A stretch of DNA of 64,000 nucleotides from Physcomitrium patens (lineage: Eukaryota; Streptophyta; Bryopsida; Funariales; Funariaceae), in assembly GCF_000002425.4 (NCBI RefSeq), contig NC_037254.1, positions 19,028,880-19,092,879 of the forward strand, read 5' to 3'. A program made the translations under genes and the position numbers. Every line of letters begins with the position of its first letter. The stretch's first letter is position 1. The notes below the pieces were generated by a model. That model ran no database searches. It was not told where the DNA came from and saw only the letters and a program-made list of their open reading frames with translations. Positions 38,036 to 49,549 of this stretch are shown in pieces.

Positions 38036-41000
38036 TCATCTTGATTTTGATGGATGTCGTTGATGAAAAACTTTGACTTTAGCTGATGCATTTGCTAGAT
38101 TCATGGATGGCTCCCATGTGTGCTCACTAATATCATATCCGCGCCAATGAACAAGATATTCCAACTTATTTTGGCGCCGCCTTGAGTCTAATATCTCTTC
38201 CACCTCAAATTCTTCATTATTATCTACTTCTATAGGAGGCGGTGGCATTTGTCTTCTTTCTTGTATATCCACTGTCTTATATGGTTCAAGAAGAGACACA
38301 TGGAATACAGGATGGATCTTCATTGACTCCGGTAGATGTAACCGATATGCAACTGGGTTGATCTGTTCAGAAACAGAAAAGGGGCCAAGCCTACGATAGT
38401 CCAATTTGTCACAAGGTCGAGTGGTCTTGATATTGCGACGAAGTAGCCATACCTTATCACCCACGTTGAGTTGTGGTTGCTCTTTATGATATACATCTGC
38501 ATTTATCTTTTGTCGTTCTTGAGCTTTCTTCAACTGCGCCTTCATTATTGCATGTAACTCTGACAACCGATTTGCCATGTCTTCTGCTGCAGGATTATCA
38601 ACTTTTGAAAAATCAAAAGTATCAAGTCGTGGATGATAGCCATAATTGGCAAAGAAAGGTGTTTGTTGCGTAGAAGAATGTACTGTATTATTATAAGCAA
38701 ACTCTGCCAATGGCAGAAGGATTGTCCAATCATCTTGTTGGTAGTTGATGGTACACCTTAAATACTGTTCCAAGACTTGGTTTACGCGCTCTGTTTGTCC
38801 ATCAGTTTGAGGATGGAAAGCTGAAGATAGCTTTATGTCCACTTTTAAAATCTTGAAAAGAGTCCTCCAGAATCTCGACACAAATTGAGTTCCCCTATCC
38901 GATATGATATCTTTAGGTAATCCATAATAGCGATAGATATTATCAATGAAAAGCTTAGCTGTTTCTTCACCTGTGATAGATTTTGAAATGGCATAAAATG
39001 TGCCATCTTGGTGAAACGATCTACTATCACAAATATAGAATCATAAGATCTTGAGTTTGGAAGATCTGTGATGAAATCCATAGAAACAGAAGACCATGGT
39101 TGTTCTGGTATAGGTAATGGCTGAAGAAGTCCGTAAGGTCGATGTCGAGGAATTTTTGATCTTGAACAAATATCACATGATTGTATAAAGTCTTTGACTG
39201 ACTTCCACATTTGTGGCCACCAAAAATCTCTTGATATGAGTTCCAAAGTCTTATTATATCCAAAGTGCCCTGCTGCTGGAAAGTCATGACGTGCTTGAAG
39301 AACACGCAAACGTGCTTTTCCTTCTGGAACATATAGGCGTCCTTCAAAATATAATAGATTATTCTTGAACTCAAACTTAGAAGAATCATGAGACTTGGAA
39401 GAATTATTCTCGATATCATGAACAAGAGGGTCTGAGGACATACTGGACTGGATTTGCTTGAGAAAAGTTGAATCAACAGTCAGTGTTGATTTCACTGCTC
39501 GGAGATGAAATTGCTCCGGTTTCAAGAAGACCGTTCTTTGTTGCTCAAAAGTTGCATCTCCTTCTTTTGGTGCAAAATAAGAACGTCTAGACAGGGCATC
39601 GGACAAACCTTGTTGTTTTCCTGGCCGATAAGTGATAATGAAGTCGAATCTTGACAAAGACATACTCCAACGAGCTTGACGACGATTCAACACGAGTGCT
39701 GACATGAAATACTCGAGGTTCTTGTGATCTGTATACACAGTTACTGGACTAGAAGCACCTTCTAGATAATGACGCCATTCTTGAAAAGAATCCACGATTG
39801 CAAGAAGTTCTTTATCGTGGATCTCATAATTGATCTCGGTTGCTGAGAATTTTCTTGAATGAAAAGCTATCGGATGAAGTTTGTCATCTGTTCCCATTTG
39901 TGATAAAACTGCACTCAAGGCAAAATCCGATGCGTCTGTTTCCATAAAAAATACCTTGGAAAAGTCAACACGATATAAGACTGGTGCAGAGACAAACGAT
40001 GTCTTCAAGGCTTCAAATGCTGCTTCCGCTTCTTGAGTCCATTGGAATTTATCTTTACTAGTCAAGCGTGTAAGTGGAGCTGCAACTCGTGAGAAGTCTT
40101 TGATGAAGATCCGATAGTAATTGGCAAATCCCAAGAAACATTGGACATCTCTTACAGTCTTTGGAATCTTCTAATCCATGATTGTTTGGACTTTCTTAGA
40201 ATCCATCATAAGACCATCATTTGAAATGATGTATCCTAAAAAGTCAACTTGAGTAGTGTGAAATACACACTTTTCTATCTTGGCGTACAATCCTGCATCT
40301 CTAAGTTTTTGTAATACTTGACGAACATGTATTTCATGTTCTTCAACATTCTTAGAATAAATCAGGATATCGTCTAGGTAGCAGACGACAAAATTGTCTA
40401 AGAATTCACGAAATACATCATTCATGAGATGTTGAAAAGCAGCTGGTGCATTCGTGAGTCCAAAAGGCATGACATTGTATTCAAAGTGTCCGCACCTGGT
40501 TCGAAACGCAGTCTTCCATTCATCTCCTTCTTTGATCCGTACTAGATTATATGCTCCTCTTAGATCTATTTTTGTATAGATCTTAGCTTGATTTAACTGG
40601 TCAAGGAGTCCTGATATCAAAGGTAATGGATACCTGTTCTTGATTGTGATCTTGTTGAGTCCTCGATAGTCAACACACATTCGTAAAGATCCATCTTTTT
40701 TCTTTACGAATAAAATTGGAGCTCCTGCTGGAGATTTTGAATGGCGTATGAAATTCTTCGCTAAATTCTCGTCAATATATGTCTTGAGTTCAGCCAACTC
40801 ATCTTGCGATAAACTGTAAATTGGTCCAAATGGTGGCTGAGTTCCTTCCTTGAGATCGATTGAACAATCGTATGGGCGATGCTCAGGAAGAATATCTGCA
40901 TTCTTTTTCTCAAAAACGTCTTGATAATCCTGATATTGACTTGGAATGCCACTTGAAGTCTTTACGCTTTCAGAAATAGGTGCAGCATAAATAGCAAAAG

Positions 41001-41523
41001 TTGATCCTTCTTTTGCTGCGTGTATAAATGCTTTTGCACCTATAAGTGCGGGTTTTACTATACTAGACTCATGGTTTTTTACTTGATTAATAGAACTGTT
41101 ACTAATGCTCCGAGGAAAATCAAGTTTACGAGAAATCCAATCTATTCGAGGATTATACTTTTCTAACCATGATAAGCCTAAAATTACTGGATTAGAGGGA
41201 GATCTAATTATATTAAAAATTACGCAACTACTATGACCATTTATTACTACATCTACAGGAAGTGTTTCGTGAGTTACATCTCCAGAAGACAACGGACGAC
41301 CATCTATGACTTCTACGTGTACAGGTTTAGTTTTTTGTATTAATGATATTCTATGACATCTAGCAAATTCTTCATCTAAAAAACAAGCTGAGGCTCCTGA
41401 ATCTACCAAGGCAGAGGCTTTGTAATTATTAGGTCCTAAACGCACATCTATTATAAAACAAGGAGATGGTTTTGAAGAGAGGATATGACCTTTATTAGAA
41501 GTTGTACAAGATTCCAGCTGCAC
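38036..41523 (-). pseudogene. pol of the inner chromovirus with C-terminal chromodomain
   Basis: In its own direction: aspartic protease (ALVDSGASACFLDEEF), reverse transcriptase (KKDGSLRMCVDYRGLNKI, then YLDDILIYS), RNase H (FFMETDASDFALSAVLSQ, YTDHKNLEYFMS), integrase zinc finger ([27 protein letters not shown]), core ([29 protein letters not shown]), integrase tail (VGDKVWLLRRNIKTTRPCD), and a chromodomain at about 38060-38240 (EFEVEEILDSRRRQNKLEYL, VHWRGYDISEHTWEPSMNL). Chromodomains on integrases bind histone marks and steer insertion, typically to heterochromatin. About two breaks are visible, so it is counted as a fossil although long stretches are open. Confidence 0.92.
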
Positions 41524-41528
41524 GGTCC

Positions 41529-42536
41529 CTATTGTAGCTGGACGTACTCGTTTTCCGACATACTGTCTTCTTTGACAGCCGTACTCCTCATTTTGTAGTT
41601 ACGTCGCTTCTTTGGACAATGTTGAGCAGTGTGCTTAGGTTCTCTACAATATAAGCACAATCCTTCTTGTCGACGACGAGACTTTTCTTGCTCAGTAAGA
41701 GGTTTGAAACGTACCGCATCAATTTGCATATCCTCTACTTCTGAAGGTATGTGTTGAGGAGACGTCGGTGTTGCCATTGAATTGTAGTAACGTTGAGGCC
41801 CACTTGTGCGACTCTCGGATCGAAATTCAAAAAGTCGATTGTCGCACTTCACAGCAAAGTCAATTGCTTGACTCAATGTTTGAGGATCAGGTAAATTAAG
41901 CATCAATTTCTTTACCTCATATTGTAATCCGTAGAGAAATTGACTCACAAGTGCGGCATCATCCCACTTGATATCAGTTGCAAGTTGTCGAAATTGCGAA
42001 GCATATAATGTTACTGATCGATTGCCTTGTCGCAAAATACGGATCTTGTTGGTTGCAACACGAATTGCATCATGTTCTCCAAACATGGATCGAAACTCCG
42101 CCAAAAAAGCCTCCAGATTATCCAATATTGGATCTCGTCGTTCAAGAAAAGATGAAAACCATGACAATGCTGAACCTGAAAGAAGTGTACCAATGAATCT
42201 AACTTGTGACCCTGGAGTTGGATAGCTCTGGGGTTGAAGTTCAATCACTAGTTGGACCTGATTGATGAATCCTCGAAACTTGGATCTGGTACCATCAAAC
42301 TTCTCGGGCAAGGCAACTCTCGGTTCTCTAACACTCAAAGGGTGTTCCATTCTGGGAGAAGGGACATGGTTTGGTGCAGATGTTGAAGCAGCCCCAATCA
42401 TCTCTATATCTTCACTTCCTACCATTCTTGTTGCTCCTTGTGGTGGTAAATTGAGTTGATGCATCGCAAGCATTAACTCCCTCAATTGTTCTTGCATCTG
42501 TGCCATTGTACTCTTCATTTCAACAAGCTCTGCCAT
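41529..42536 (-). CDS. gag of the inner chromovirus
   Basis: A 335-residue open frame. It starts MAELVEMKSTMAQMQEQLRE (heptad-rich), has the gag core KFDGTRSKFRGFINQVQLVI and ATNKIRILRQGNRSVTLYAS around residues 80-200, and a single CCHC zinc knuckle (CLYCREPKHTAQHC) near residues 293-306 followed by KKRRNYKMR. Gag proteins form the particle shell and bind element RNA. The pol frame opens five bases after its end in another frame, the same as in the outer copy. How the family expresses pol relative to gag (restart or frameshift) is not shown by the sequence. Confidence 0.88.
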   Translation of the reverse strand: MAELVEMKSTMAQMQEQLRELMLAMHQLNLPPQGATRMVGSEDIEMIGAASTSAPNHVPSPRMEHPLSVREPRVALPEKFDGTRSKFRGFINQVQLVIELQPQSYPTPGSQVRFIGTLLSGSALSWFSSFLERRDPILDNLEAFLAEFRSMFGEHDAIRVATNKIRILRQGNRSVTLYASQFRQLATDIKWDDAALVSQFLYGLQYEVKKLMLNLPDPQTLSQAIDFAVKCDNRLFEFRSESRTSGPQRYYNSMATPTSPQHIPSEVEDMQIDAVRFKPLTEQEKSRRRQEGLCLYCREPKHTAQHCPKKRRNYKMRSTAVKEDSMSENEYVQLQ

Positions 42537-42639
42537 AGTAGCACTTAGAAAAGAGAAGATGTCTAATAACGCTCAATTCAAGAAAAAGGGGTAATCCACT
42601 CTTAATCAAGAAAAGACAAAGCTCTCATATTGTAAGTGT

Positions 42640-42650
42640 ACTCTTGTCAA
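42640..42650 (-). promoter_or_regulatory. putative self-primer binding site, inner copy
   Basis: On the minus strand TTGACAAGAGT lies two bases inside the 5' LTR. Its complement ACTCTTGTCAA occurs in the LTR (minus strand of 42820-42830), 31 bases downstream of the TATA box (minus strand of 42854-42861): the same geometry as in the outer copy. Confidence 0.6.
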
Positions 42651-42652
42651 TC

Positions 42653-43205
42653 TGTCAAGGACAAGAACTCGATGAAAGCTAAAGAGTAAGTGAGACTTTT
42701 CTCAAAAAAGAAATAGGACAAAATAGAAATATGTATATTAAGAAAGAAACTGGAATGGCTATTGCCAAAATACAAGAAAACTAGAGACCCTTGAAACTAG
42801 ACTAGAAGCAAGAAAGGAGTTGACAAGAGTGAAGAAGCCTTCACTCTTGTCTCTATATATACTATCTAACTAGGGGCTACATGGCGACGTTCTATAGGAC
42901 CTCCAATATGTGTTGACTTTGTAGGACACATGCCTTGACTTACAAGACAAGTTTTCCTACGTGTGGGCCACATAGTTAGCTTGATCTTCAAGCTAACAAC
43001 ATGTGTGGCACATGGCCAACTTGTTGACCACGTTTCTAATCCAAAAAGTCAATTAAAGATACCTATGAAGTCAAAGCAGCGTCTAGGAAGTTTCTAGGAA
43101 GCTTCTATATTAAATATTATACAATTAACTTACTTTTATCTACTTTTACTTACTTCTACCTATTTCTATATGTAATTATTAGCTTATATGATTATGGCCG
43201 TGACA
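42653..43205 (-). repeat. 5' LTR of the inner chromovirus
   Basis: 553 bases pairing with 36925-37477. On the minus strand it holds the TATA box (42861-42854) and the predicted RNA start at 42830. Confidence 0.93.
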
Positions 43206-43210
43206 CCCCT

Positions 43211-43554
43211 TTTCTGTTTTTGAACAGATCAACCCAGTTGCATATCGGTTACATCTACCAGAGTCAATGAAGATCCATCCTATATTCCACGTGTCTCTTT
43301 TTGAACCATATAAGACAGTGGATATACAAGAAAGAAGACAAATGCCACCGCCTCCTATAGAAGTAGATAATAATGAAGAATTTGAGGTGGAAGAGATATT
43401 AGACTCAAGGCGGCGCCGAAATAAGCTGGAATATCTTGTTCATTGGCGCGGATATGATATTAGTAAATGCACATGGGAGCCATCCAGGAATCTAGCAAAT
43501 GCATCAGCTAAAGTCAAAGTTTTTCATCAACGACATCCATCGAAACCAAGATGA
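43211..43554 (+). pseudogene. integrase tail and chromodomain of the outer chromovirus
   Basis: Outer-copy sequence resumes after the target duplication. It includes MKIHPIFHVSLFEPYKTVDI (integrase tail) and a chromodomain, EFEVEEILDSRRRRNKLEYL followed by VHWRGYDISKCTWEPSRNL, ending KVFHQRHPSKPR. It parallels the inner copy closely. Confidence 0.88.
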
Positions 43555-43648
43555 AAATCTCTCTTATAAAAGAGACAAGATTGAGGCAAGATAACATTTA
43601 ATTTCCTATCCTTGTTTGTAACTTCTTTGCATTTGTGACGCTAATTAG

Positions 43649-44071
43649 ATGGAGAGCCAACAACCAGTGGATTCAACTCAAGAACCTTTGTTTGCTAACC
43701 TGCCGGACGAGACATTACGATTGTCACAACCTTCAAGACGACACAATCGAGATGAAGATCTTCAAGAACGACATGTTCTTCCTCGAACAGATAGTGAGAT
43801 ACAACGCGTTTGGTATCACGATTTGGGAAGGGACTCCCGATGTTTGGTGATTTTGCTAGAGGTAGGAACAACTCCTGATGGTGTTCCAAATATTCTATTC
43901 GAAGGAAGTTACGAAGGCCTCAACAATGATCAAATAACTGGGTGGTCTTCCCGCCGTGGTATGGGATACTACCGATGGTTGAGAGGCCCTATCAATCATC
44001 TTCCAAGAGAACAGAGATCAGAGTATGTGGCGAATACAATTCGTCGCATCATAGATTTCCTCAACATATGA
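43649..44071 (+). CDS. extra 3' reading frame of the chromovirus, 140 residues, function unknown
   Basis: An open frame lying 95 bases after the chromodomain stop and just before the polypurine tract of the outer copy. It begins MESQQPVDSTQEPLFANLPD, has a basic region (RRHNRDEDLQERH), then a more ordered-looking half with WYHDLGRD, LVILLEVGTTPDG, NILFEGSYEGL, TGWSSRRGMGYYRWLRGP and ends YVANTIRRIIDFLNI. No signal peptide, membrane segment or zinc motif is seen, and I do not recognise a family. Relatives lie in the same place in the inner copy (37519-37941) and, heavily decayed, in an old copy (about 53730-54150). Ty3/gypsy elements of other lineages can carry additional frames downstream of integrase, some antisense, some envelope-like; this one is in sense and has no envelope features. 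Confidence 0.7.
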   Translation: MESQQPVDSTQEPLFANLPDETLRLSQPSRRHNRDEDLQERHVLPRTDSEIQRVWYHDLGRDSRCLVILLEVGTTPDGVPNILFEGSYEGLNNDQITGWSSRRGMGYYRWLRGPINHLPREQRSEYVANTIRRIIDFLNI

Positions 44072-44098
44072 TGACCGCTCCTCCTGGAACTCGTCTCT

Positions 44099-44109
44099 AG
44101 AAGGGGGGG
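44099..44109 (+). promoter_or_regulatory. polypurine tract of the outer chromovirus
   Basis: AGAAGGGGGGG, three bases before the 3' LTR. Confidence 0.8.
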
Positions 44110-44112
44110 TAA

Positions 44113-44664
44113 TGTCACGGCCATAATCATATAAGCTAATAATTACATATAGAAATAGGTAGAAGTAAGTAAAAGTAGATAAAAATAAGTTAATTCTATA
44201 ATATTTAATATAGAAGCTTTCTAGAAACTTCCTAGATGCTGCTTTGACTTCATAGGTGTCTTTAATTGACTTTTTGGATTAGAAACGTGGTCAAAAAGTT
44301 GGCCATGTGCCACACATGTTGTTAGCTTGAAGATCAAGCTAACTATGTGGCCCACACGTAGAAAAACTTGCCTTGTAAGTCAAGGCATGTGTCCTACAAA
44401 GTCAACACATATTAGAGGTCCTATAGAATGTCGCCACGTAGCCCCTTGTTAGATAGTATATATAGAGACAAGAGTGAAGGCTTCTTCACTCTTGTCAACT
44501 CCTTTCTTGCTTCTAGTCCAGGTTCAAGAGTCTTTAGTTTCTTGTCTTGTGGCAATAGCCATTCCAGTTTCCTTTTAATATACCTACTTGTTTATATTTT
44601 GACTTATTATATCAAGTTAGCCTTTTTGTGTATATTTTCCCTCATGGAGTCTTTGTCCTTGACA
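44113..44664 (+). repeat. 3' LTR of the outer chromovirus
   Basis: 552 bases, TGTCACGGCC...CCTTGACA, with about 16 differences from 32012-32563. The TATA box, hairpin and RNA-start region are also present here (about 44457-44498). Confidence 0.92.
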
Positions 44665-44689
44665 AAAACCCATCTTTACCTTTATTTGT

Positions 44690-47421
44690 TGGAGGTAAGA
44701 TATTTACACAAGTTCCAACAAAAAGACATTTATTTATTATTTATATAATCATTAAGTTTTTTTTATTAATGAAAGTTTTTGTAGAATTTTAGAGCAATAT
44801 TAGGAATACTATAATGCCTTAGGAGAAAAATAATGCTAATATATTGCCAAAACACTAATCTTATGATTATACAATTAATCATCAAGAATGAACTCAACCA
44901 TTATTTAATCCAATTTATAACTTGTTACAAAATGATTAGCTTTTTTGAAGGATTATTTTAATGACAACCTTGCATAGATTTTTATCCAACATTCAAAACT
45001 TCTAGCAAGTATGCCAATTTTATTTATAAAGACAAAAGATAGATCCTTCCATATATGTGTAGATTATTATAGATTCAACAACTTGACCATTAAATATTAT
45101 TAATCTCTATTTTTGAAAATACATCTCTTCAATCAATTAAGGTTAAGTTCTAAACTAGGATAGAAATATAAAAAGCCAAAAATTTGAAATACAATAAAAA
45201 AATCAATAAAAGATTATAATTTAAACTGAATATAGTCCTTTAAAAAATAATTTTATACTTTTTAGTCCTAAAAATCTTCTAATTTCTTTTTAAGATTTGA
45301 TAGATGGTATATTTTATAATCTTTTAGATTATTATGATATATTTTATTAATATAACATTCTTCTCTATCCAAGGATATAAAAGAACATCATCTAAATGTT
45401 TGCCTTTTACTACAAAAACTTAGAAATGCACTCTTAAAAATAGACTTTCTAACAAAGTAAAAACAAATGAAGAGAAAAAAATGATAAAAATAAATAAATA
45501 AAATAAAATAAATCTAAAGTTTTAAGAAGAACCTTAAAATTTCAAAATTACCTACACCATATAAAGTCTATATAATGTGTTTTTTACAAAAGGCAATGCC
45601 TTTAAAAATTCCATAGGAATGCTATCCCTTGATCTTGCATATTGATGGGCCAACAAGTCCATTATAAAAAGACTATTGCCACCATTGATCTCCTTGCAAT
45701 TGGTGCAAGTGTCTTATTTGACAGCTAGTACAATGTAGTCTCCATTTGAATCAGGCTTTACACAACAACAATGCATAACTATACTTTAAGAAAAAAAAAT
45801 ATATATATATTTTACACAATTCAAGTAGAACTTTTGGATATACTATTATAAATAATGATTTGCAAATAGATCTTAAGAATGTATAAACCATTAAAAATTA
45901 AATACTACAAAGAATTGTATATAATGTCTAATATTTTTTGGAAGTTAAAAATTATTATTATATATTTATCAACTCAAATTATTGTTTTGCTTACACAATT
46001 AAATTTTGATGAGAATTTGAAATGGAATAAATATAAAAAATAATCATTTAAGGATTTCAAAAATACTTTAATTTTAATTCATGTTTTTAGTTACATTAAT
46101 TTTTTTAATTAATTTTTTTATTTTTTAAATAAAAAGATATTACATAAATTTTTCATACTAAATTGATGGAAATGATAAAATTTATCCTATTTTCTTTTAT
46201 TTCAGAAAAATCTTAAGATTTAATATGAAATTATTTTCAATCTAATTATAATTTATTCTAATCACAAAAATCTTAAATATTTTATGTCAAAACATCTCTT
46301 AAACTCTTGCTAGGTTCATTGGAGTATTTTGAAATTACACATTGTCTAAGAAATAACAGGACTTGATAAATAATCTGTCTATATGTTTTTATCACATTCT
46401 AAAAATATATATTTGTAATGTATAATCAACATTATACGATTTTATTTAAATTAGAGCATCTATATCTTTGTATTATTAAGTCAATAATCTCAATCGATTT
46501 TACTTTTTATAATGAATTTATTTCAAGTATGATATTAGATCATCTTATAGTTGTATTAAAAATAGCCTTCATGATAATCAAAAAAATTGACTTTAAAGAC
46601 AATTGTTTTTTTATAATAAATATTTATATATCCTAAAAGGTTAAATATAGTTATATATCTTATATGCAAAACATGGATTTCTAATAATATAATAGTTTGG
46701 ATACAAAAAACTTTAGAATTTATTTTAAGAGATTTTAAATGACCACTATTATAAAAAATTATAAAAATATTTATTCAGTACTAGAACACTTGTTTTTAAG
46801 TAAAGACTCTATGTCATTGATCTTAAAGACTTCTTCAACTTTCATTTTAAAGCAATATTAGTTATTTCTTTCAATGTGCTTTATTAAAAAAATAATAAAG
46901 TCATATTTTATGACTTTATTTTTTGTAATAGTAGATTATCTTATCAAAATGAGACTTTTTTTTACCATACACAAGTATGATTATAAATTAAGAAACATAA
47001 AAATCATTCTTAGATTTCATAGACTTTTAAGCCAAATTATATTTTATTAAGAGCCTCAATTTATATCAAGGTTTTTAAGAGCATTCTTCAACATATTAAA
47101 GATTGATACCAAATTATCTTTAATTTTTTATCCTTAAATATTAATAAAGAAAAAAAACATATGAATTAATTATAGAATAATAATTATAATTTACTATTAA
47201 TTATTTCTAAGTTAATTGGATATTTATTTTTTATTATATTTTTATATAAGAAAAAATACTATTCTTAGTAATAAATTATTTTTAAATTAATTTTGATTAA
47301 TATCCTTAATTTGATATATTTGATTTTTTAAAATTTAAAAATTTAATATTAGAAGATTTAACAAGTAGAATGAAAGAATTTTATACAACAAAAAAATACA
47401 ACTAAATGAGACTTAAGAATA

Positions 47422-47460
<39 letters not shown>

Positions 47461-47660
47461 CAAATATTCATAGAAAAAAATAATCTATATTTGAAACTAG
47501 AAAAAAGATAGTGTTACTCTATTATAATACTATGACTAATCAATCTTATGACAAGTTGGATTATTAAAAGCTTGGCATATTTATTTTTCACAAATAGATC
47601 AATTTAGTTATATATCAATTACAATTACCATAGATAATAAGTATTTATCTTTTATTTAAT
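44690..47660 (+). mobile_element. chromovirus copy, old, plus strand
   Basis: Blocks follow the plus-strand family order: reverse transcriptase start (44885-45150, aligning with 34470-34690), reverse transcriptase end (about 45360-45440), diverged RNase H region, integrase core (46905-47160, aligning with 36280-36490), integrase tail (47535-47650, aligning with 36880-36920 and then 43211-43265). Strongly AT-shifted, many breaks, some parts unrecognisable. A stretch at about 45580-45800 does not align and may be foreign. Confidence 0.7.
47419..47454. repeat. poly-A runs
   Basis: A run of about 35 A residues here; comparable runs lie at about 16842-16870 and 55704-55733. They are not preceded by a recognisable LINE or SINE, so they are recorded as simple sequence only. 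Confidence 0.7.
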
Positions 47661-48013
47661 GAATATCTTATTTATTAAAGAATACATAAATTAATTACAT
47701 AAATTCTTAAAAAAATTAATAATGCATATCCAAGAGAGTTTGTTGAATAAGATTACTTTTACTTCTACAACTCGTTACTTATAGGTATTGGAAGCAATGT
47801 ATAATGTCTTATCATTAGTCGTAACAAGATTTTATCTTTATAAATCTGTCATCTTTTGATTGGTCTATTCAAGTTACTTTCTAATACCTTTGTAGAAAAA
47901 AATAATCAAAGTTTTTATCTGATACCATTCAATTGATTTTAAACTTTATTAATTTATAAAATAATTTAACCACTCCTTATGAAACTTCTCTTTAGAATGA
48001 AGAGTAATGTATT

Positions 48014-48057
<44 letters not shown>

Positions 48058-48206
48058 AAAATAAATATAAATAAAAAGATATAAATATGTTAAAATATAT
48101 AAGAAAAAATTGACTATTTAAATTTGGAATTTGTTGGCATATTGGTTTCTTGTTATGGCAAGTTGGTGACATATTGGTCACTTGTTTTGGAAACCACATA
48201 GATTTC

Positions 48207-48244
<38 letters not shown>

Positions 48245-48779
48245 ACAAAGATGGAGCTATTTTCATTCTCTTCAATATTGTTTTTATATTAAAGTCTTAA
48301 TTCAAGAATCCTTATTACTTTGTATTTAAAAAGTATTTTCTATATTATAACTATATTCTATTTTTTGACTTTCTTTCGATTTTAATTTAAAATGTGTATA
48401 TTATATTTTAGATTTTTTAGTGATTCATATCTTTAAAATTTTAAATAATGATAAAAGAATTATGCAGTGATGAATTTGTTGTTACTTAATTATAGAATTA
48501 TATAAATAATTTAAAGTTAGTGGAAAGAAAATTGATTTTTTTTAAATCAAAAAAATATCAGTTTTTAAATTTTGTATGCAACAAAGTATTAACTTTTCAT
48601 CTTAATTTTTCATCAAAATTATATATTACATTTAAATTAAAAAATTTATCCAAATATTACATCCATGTAAATTTTTATCAATTGATTTAATTATTAATCT
48701 AAATTAATCTCTATATTCTTTCGAATCTTATATATAAAATTCATCTATGATAATTATTAAATTAAAAGTACAAAATATT
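47661..48779. other. AT-rich DNA with (TA)n microsatellites
   Basis: No gene. (TA)n runs at about 48018-48052 and 48216-48240. A TATA stretch followed by ATGGAGCTATTTTCATTCTC near 48250 resembles an LTR promoter region, but no partner LTR was found. Confidence 0.5.
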
Positions 48780-49270
48780 ACCTTGTATAGGATATTACCT
48801 TAGATAAGTTGCTAGTGGTCAAAGGTTTGACTCTTTGTATATGGTAAGGATATCCAATGGATATAAGACAAAGTCATGGATCAAGAGTCAAAGTCAAAAG
48901 GATAAAGTATTAACAAGGGAATATCCTAAGACTAAGTATGAATCATTAGTGTGTGTCATATGATACCTTCGTAGTTCGTGAGATGCCAAAGGATCCTAAG
49001 AGCATGTGTGTAAGACGTAAGAGTAATTAGTATTGGACATAGGATATTCTTGGGACTCGTGAGATGCCAAAAGGATCCTAGGGCCATGTGTGTAAAAATC
49101 ATAGAGTGGACGTTGTCTTTTAGAGCAGCAACTACCACCTATAAGTAATGGGTGTTGGAAGTGAGAGATATCTTACTCCATACTCTCTTTGTGTGCAACC
49201 TTCCTGATGCTAAGTGTTGTGTCTTCTAAGTACTTGTTTTCTTAATAATAATTGACTAATGAACTAACAA
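48780..49270. repeat. LTR-like segment with an internal direct repeat
   Basis: A segment with higher GC than its flanks. It contains two copies of about 35 bases, starting CGTGAGATGCCAAA and including GGATCCTA and ATGTGTGTAA, at 48977-49013 and 49058-49094 (81-base period). The general texture suggests an LTR of an element family not otherwise seen here; ends are undefined. Confidence 0.35.
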
Positions 49271-49549
49271 CATCATTCAACTACAAACGTATTATTAAAG
49301 CCAACTTCACAAATTAATATACCTTAGTTAATTATAAGCTCTAAAATTGAATCTAATTAGTCTTGTTGACAAAAAAAAAATTTAAGACATATTTGATCTT
49401 TAATTATTTCCTTCAAATTTGGTTGTATACATGTAATATTGTTTCTTAAAGTTAATATTTTAATTTGGCAAGGTAACATGTTTTATTCTATAAAATTAAG
49501 CATAATAACTTGATTCTTAATAGCCATTTAATAAATCAAAATCTAACAA

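Larger units (their letters stand above)
36925..43205 (-). mobile_element. chromovirus, nested inner copy, minus strand
   Basis: A full-length 6281-base element of the same family as its host, inserted antiparallel into the host's integrase tail. Parts in its own direction: 5' LTR 42653-43205, primer site 42640-42650, gag 41529-42536, pol about 38036-41523 ending in a chromodomain, the extra reading frame 37519-37941, polypurine tract 37481-37491, 3' LTR 36925-37477. CCCCT at 36920-36924 and 43206-43210 is a perfect 5-bp target duplication. Its LTRs differ at about 7 of 553 positions by eye, so it is the youngest insertion here. It looks nearly whole, with only a few breaks. Confidence 0.93.
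32012..44664 (+). mobile_element. chromovirus (Ty3/gypsy with chromodomain), outer copy
   Basis: A full-length element, about 6.4 kb without the 6.3 kb nested copy. Parts: 5' LTR 32012-32563, gag 32775-33779, pol from 33785 (protease, reverse transcriptase, RNase H, integrase), nested insertion 36925-43205, integrase tail and chromodomain to 43554, an extra reading frame 43649-44071, polypurine tract, 3' LTR 44113-44664. The LTRs differ at about 16 of 552 positions by eye, so the copy is fairly young but older than its guest; on an assumed rate of about 9e-9 per site per year this is of the order of 1-2 million years. Flanks AAAAT and AAAAC fit an aged 5-bp target duplication. It carries a few breaks and is a fossil. 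Confidence 0.9.

Noticed and set aside
47419-47454. Poly-A tails of LINE or SINE insertions
   Set aside because: No LINE reverse transcriptase or SINE promoter boxes upstream of any of the three long A runs.
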